Positions 62,376 to 64,000 of a DNA stretch of 64,000 nt are shown here, in pieces. Position 1 is the first letter of the stretch, and the number at the start of each line of letters is the position of its first letter. Below the pieces are notes generated by a model that saw only the letters and a list, made by a program, of their open reading frames with translations, did not search any database and had not been told where the DNA came from. Origin of the DNA: Prorocentrum cordatum (lineage: Eukaryota > Sar > Dinophyceae > Prorocentrales > Prorocentraceae); contig CAUYUJ010010435.1 of NCBI GenBank assembly GCA_963575745.1, forward strand, positions 59,777-123,776, in the 5' to 3' direction. Made by a program: the position numbers and the translations under genes.

Positions 62376-62500
62376 TGCTCCGAGCAGTGGCCCCGCGCCG
62401 GGCCCGACCCGGGCCGGCGGCTCTTCTGGGGCAGCCCCGACATCCCGGACTGCGCCGGCGCCTTGCAGGGCGCCGAGGCCGCCTGGTGCTGCAGGAGCCC
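62376..62500 (+). CDS. Candidate isolated exon, Cys/Trp-rich
   Basis: After GACGTGGCAG the frame reads C-S-E-Q-W-P-R-A-G-P-D-P-G-R-R-L-F-W-G-S, then P-D-I-P-D-C-A-G-A-L-Q-G-A-E-A-A-W-C-C-R. Almost all codons end in G or C. Trp and Cys spacing suggests a folded, perhaps disulfide-containing segment. The 3' boundary is uncertain; the frame continues with lower quality to 62,670. No family recognised. Confidence 0.4.
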
Positions 62501-62509
62501 GGCACGTCG

Positions 62510-63125
62510 CCGCCGCCGCGTCCCGGCCGTTGCTCGGCGGCGTCCCCCCCCTGGCGCCGCCCATGGGAGGGGCTCGAGGCATCTCCTCGAGAACGCGAGG
62601 GTCCCTAGCCCTGAGAACATGGTGAAGGCGTGGCCCGACTCAGGTCCGGGGCCTTCGCCTTCGGGATCGTAGTTCTCTGGGCGGCGTGTTTTGGCACATG
62701 TACAGGGATGACCCCCTGATTATTATGTGTCCCCAGTGTGTCTGGCCCTCCAGGCTGAGGTCCCCTCCCAAAGGGTCAGGAGCCCTTTCGGTGCTCATCA
62801 GCAAACACCAGGTCGGTTGGCCAGCCGTTGGGCCAATGTACTCAGAGATGGACTTCGATGCATATGTATATAATAGATGATTCACCTCGTGGAGCTCCCC
62901 ATATCTGCATCTCTTTGCATTGGCAATTCCGCCGTGAATGTCTAGGCGTAAGAAACTTCGAATATAAACGAGCTTGGATATTGACAGCCTGGGAGTGAGT
63001 CTAACTGTGAATGGCTTTGAATGTGTATGAGCCCCAGTAGCGCGAGTGAGTCTATGCGTGTGAGCCTGCGCATGGCTAAGCTTAGGGTGAGAGTGTCTGC
63101 ACGTCAGTGGCATGAGCATGACTGA
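62510..63125. other. No gene recognised
   Basis: GC-rich at first, then AT-richer from 62,680, with short frames only. Confidence 0.4.
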
Positions 63126-63127
63126 GC

Positions 63128-63580
63128 GTGACTGAATCCTCGTGGGGTCTCCTGGGGCTTCCTGGGGGTTCCTCAAGTCTCCTGGGGCTCCTGGGGCCTC
63201 CTGGGGCCTCTTGGGGCTTCCTGGGGCTTCCTTGGGCTTCCTTGAGCCTCTTGGAACTCCTGGGGCCTCCTGCGGCTTCCTGGAGCCGCCTGGGGCCTCT
63301 TGGGGACTCCTGGGGCCTCCTGGGGCCTCTTGGGGACTGCTCCTCCTTGAGCCTCCTGGGGCTTCCTGTGGCTTCTTGGGGCTTCCTTGGGCATTCCTGG
63401 CGCCTTCTGGGGACTGAGCCTCCTTAGACCTCCTGGGTCCTTCCTGGCGTTTCCTGGGGCTTCCTCGGGCCTCTTGGAGCCTCCTGGCACCTCTTGGGGC
63501 TTCCTGTGGCTTCCTGAAGTCTCCTGGGGCCTCCTGGGGCGTCCTGGGGCCTCCTGGGCCTTCCTGGAGCATCCTGGGTA
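63128..63580. repeat. GGGGCCTCCTGGGGCTTCC minisatellite
   Basis: Degenerate units of 12-24 bases such as GGGGCCTCCTGGGGCTTCCT. Translation on either strand gives repetitive Gly/Leu/Pro frames without stops. Confidence 0.9.
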
Positions 63581-63659
63581 GGATTCGTGCCCCAGGAGAG
63601 GCCCAATATATAGCAGCATGTGTCAAAGACTTAGGATTGGAACCACATGAGAAGGATAA

Positions 63660-64000
63660 CGCACACACACACACACACGCACACACACACAGAGAGAGAG
63701 ACACACACACACACGCACACACGCACGCACACGCACACGCACACACGCACACACGCACACACGCACACACGCACACACGCACACACGCACACACGCACAC
63801 ACGCTCACACGCACACACGCACACACACACGCACACGCACACGCACACGCACACGCACACGCACATGCACACGCCCACGCACACGCACACGCCCACGCAC
63901 ACGCACACGCCCACGCACACGCACACGCACGCGCACACGCACACGCACACGCACACGCACACGCACACACGCACACGCACACGCACACGCACACACGCAC
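63660..64000. repeat. CA/CACGCA array, runs off the window
   Basis: ACACACACACGCACACACGC-type repeats to the window edge, with an AGAGAGAGAG interruption at 63,691-63,702. Confidence 0.98.

Noticed and set aside
62640-63992. 450-residue Cys/Val/Pro protein on minus
   Set aside because: Combines a CA array and a GGGGCC minisatellite; no domain and no start context.
1-64000. Dinoflagellate spliced leader, 5S rRNA or snRNA genes
   Set aside because: Scanned by eye for the spliced-leader core and 5S-like blocks; none seen. A covariance-model search would be decisive.

Overview
This 64 kb window looks like nuclear DNA of a GC-rich dinoflagellate, in a gene-poor intergenic or intronic stretch. 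The inference rests on three things: a damaged non-LTR retrotransposon whose endonuclease, reverse transcriptase and RNase H pieces resemble dinoflagellate LINEs as I remember them; very GC-rich DNA full of long trinucleotide arrays; and a few isolated short open stretches with almost only G or C at third codon positions, bounded by AG and sometimes GT. There is no prokaryotic operon structure and no complete host gene. Most long open frames are by-products of GC-rich or simple-repeat DNA. Genus is not determinable by eye; a Prorocentrum-like genome would fit, but that is a guess.

Layout. 1-9 kb: dispersed repeats, a GGGGCCTCTTGG-type minisatellite (1.2-1.7 kb), trinucleotide arrays (3.0-3.4 kb), a 110-bp tandem repeat (6.3-6.7 kb) and a TTTAGC-like array (7.0-7.15 kb). 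9-16.4 kb: purine-rich arrays flanking a minus-strand LINE (about 10.1-15.3 kb) broken into several frames. 16.4-20 kb: clustered small inverted-repeat elements. 20-31.5 kb: less repetitive DNA with decayed plus-strand retroelement pieces (21.4-22.0, 23.2 and 24.5-24.8 kb) and an 89-bp satellite array (26.8-28.2 kb). 31.5-48 kb: dispersed repeats, a 150-bp satellite in two blocks (40-41.1 and 44.0-44.8 kb), degenerate segmental copies (41.4-43.8 kb) and a second, inverted copy of the 89-bp satellite unit (46.7-47.9 kb). 48-64 kb: more small inverted-repeat elements, an 800-bp GAT array, one 100-base assembly gap (58901-59000), a perfect 100-bp tandem duplication and a terminal CA-rich array.

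The main result is a set of short repeat families that can be defined from this window alone. Two are MITE-like, with terminal inverted repeats and TA at the insertion edges (MITE-1, eight or more copies or pieces; MITE-2, three copies). Others are fold-back elements (called MITE-3, -4, -5, -7 and -12 here). The most unusual is a composite unit found twice in opposite orientations: a shared left edge, an 89-bp tandem array, a purine-rich stretch and a shared right tail. Family names are local labels. Host genes are represented only by candidate exons; the better ones all lie on the plus strand and could be exons of one or more genes with very long introns.
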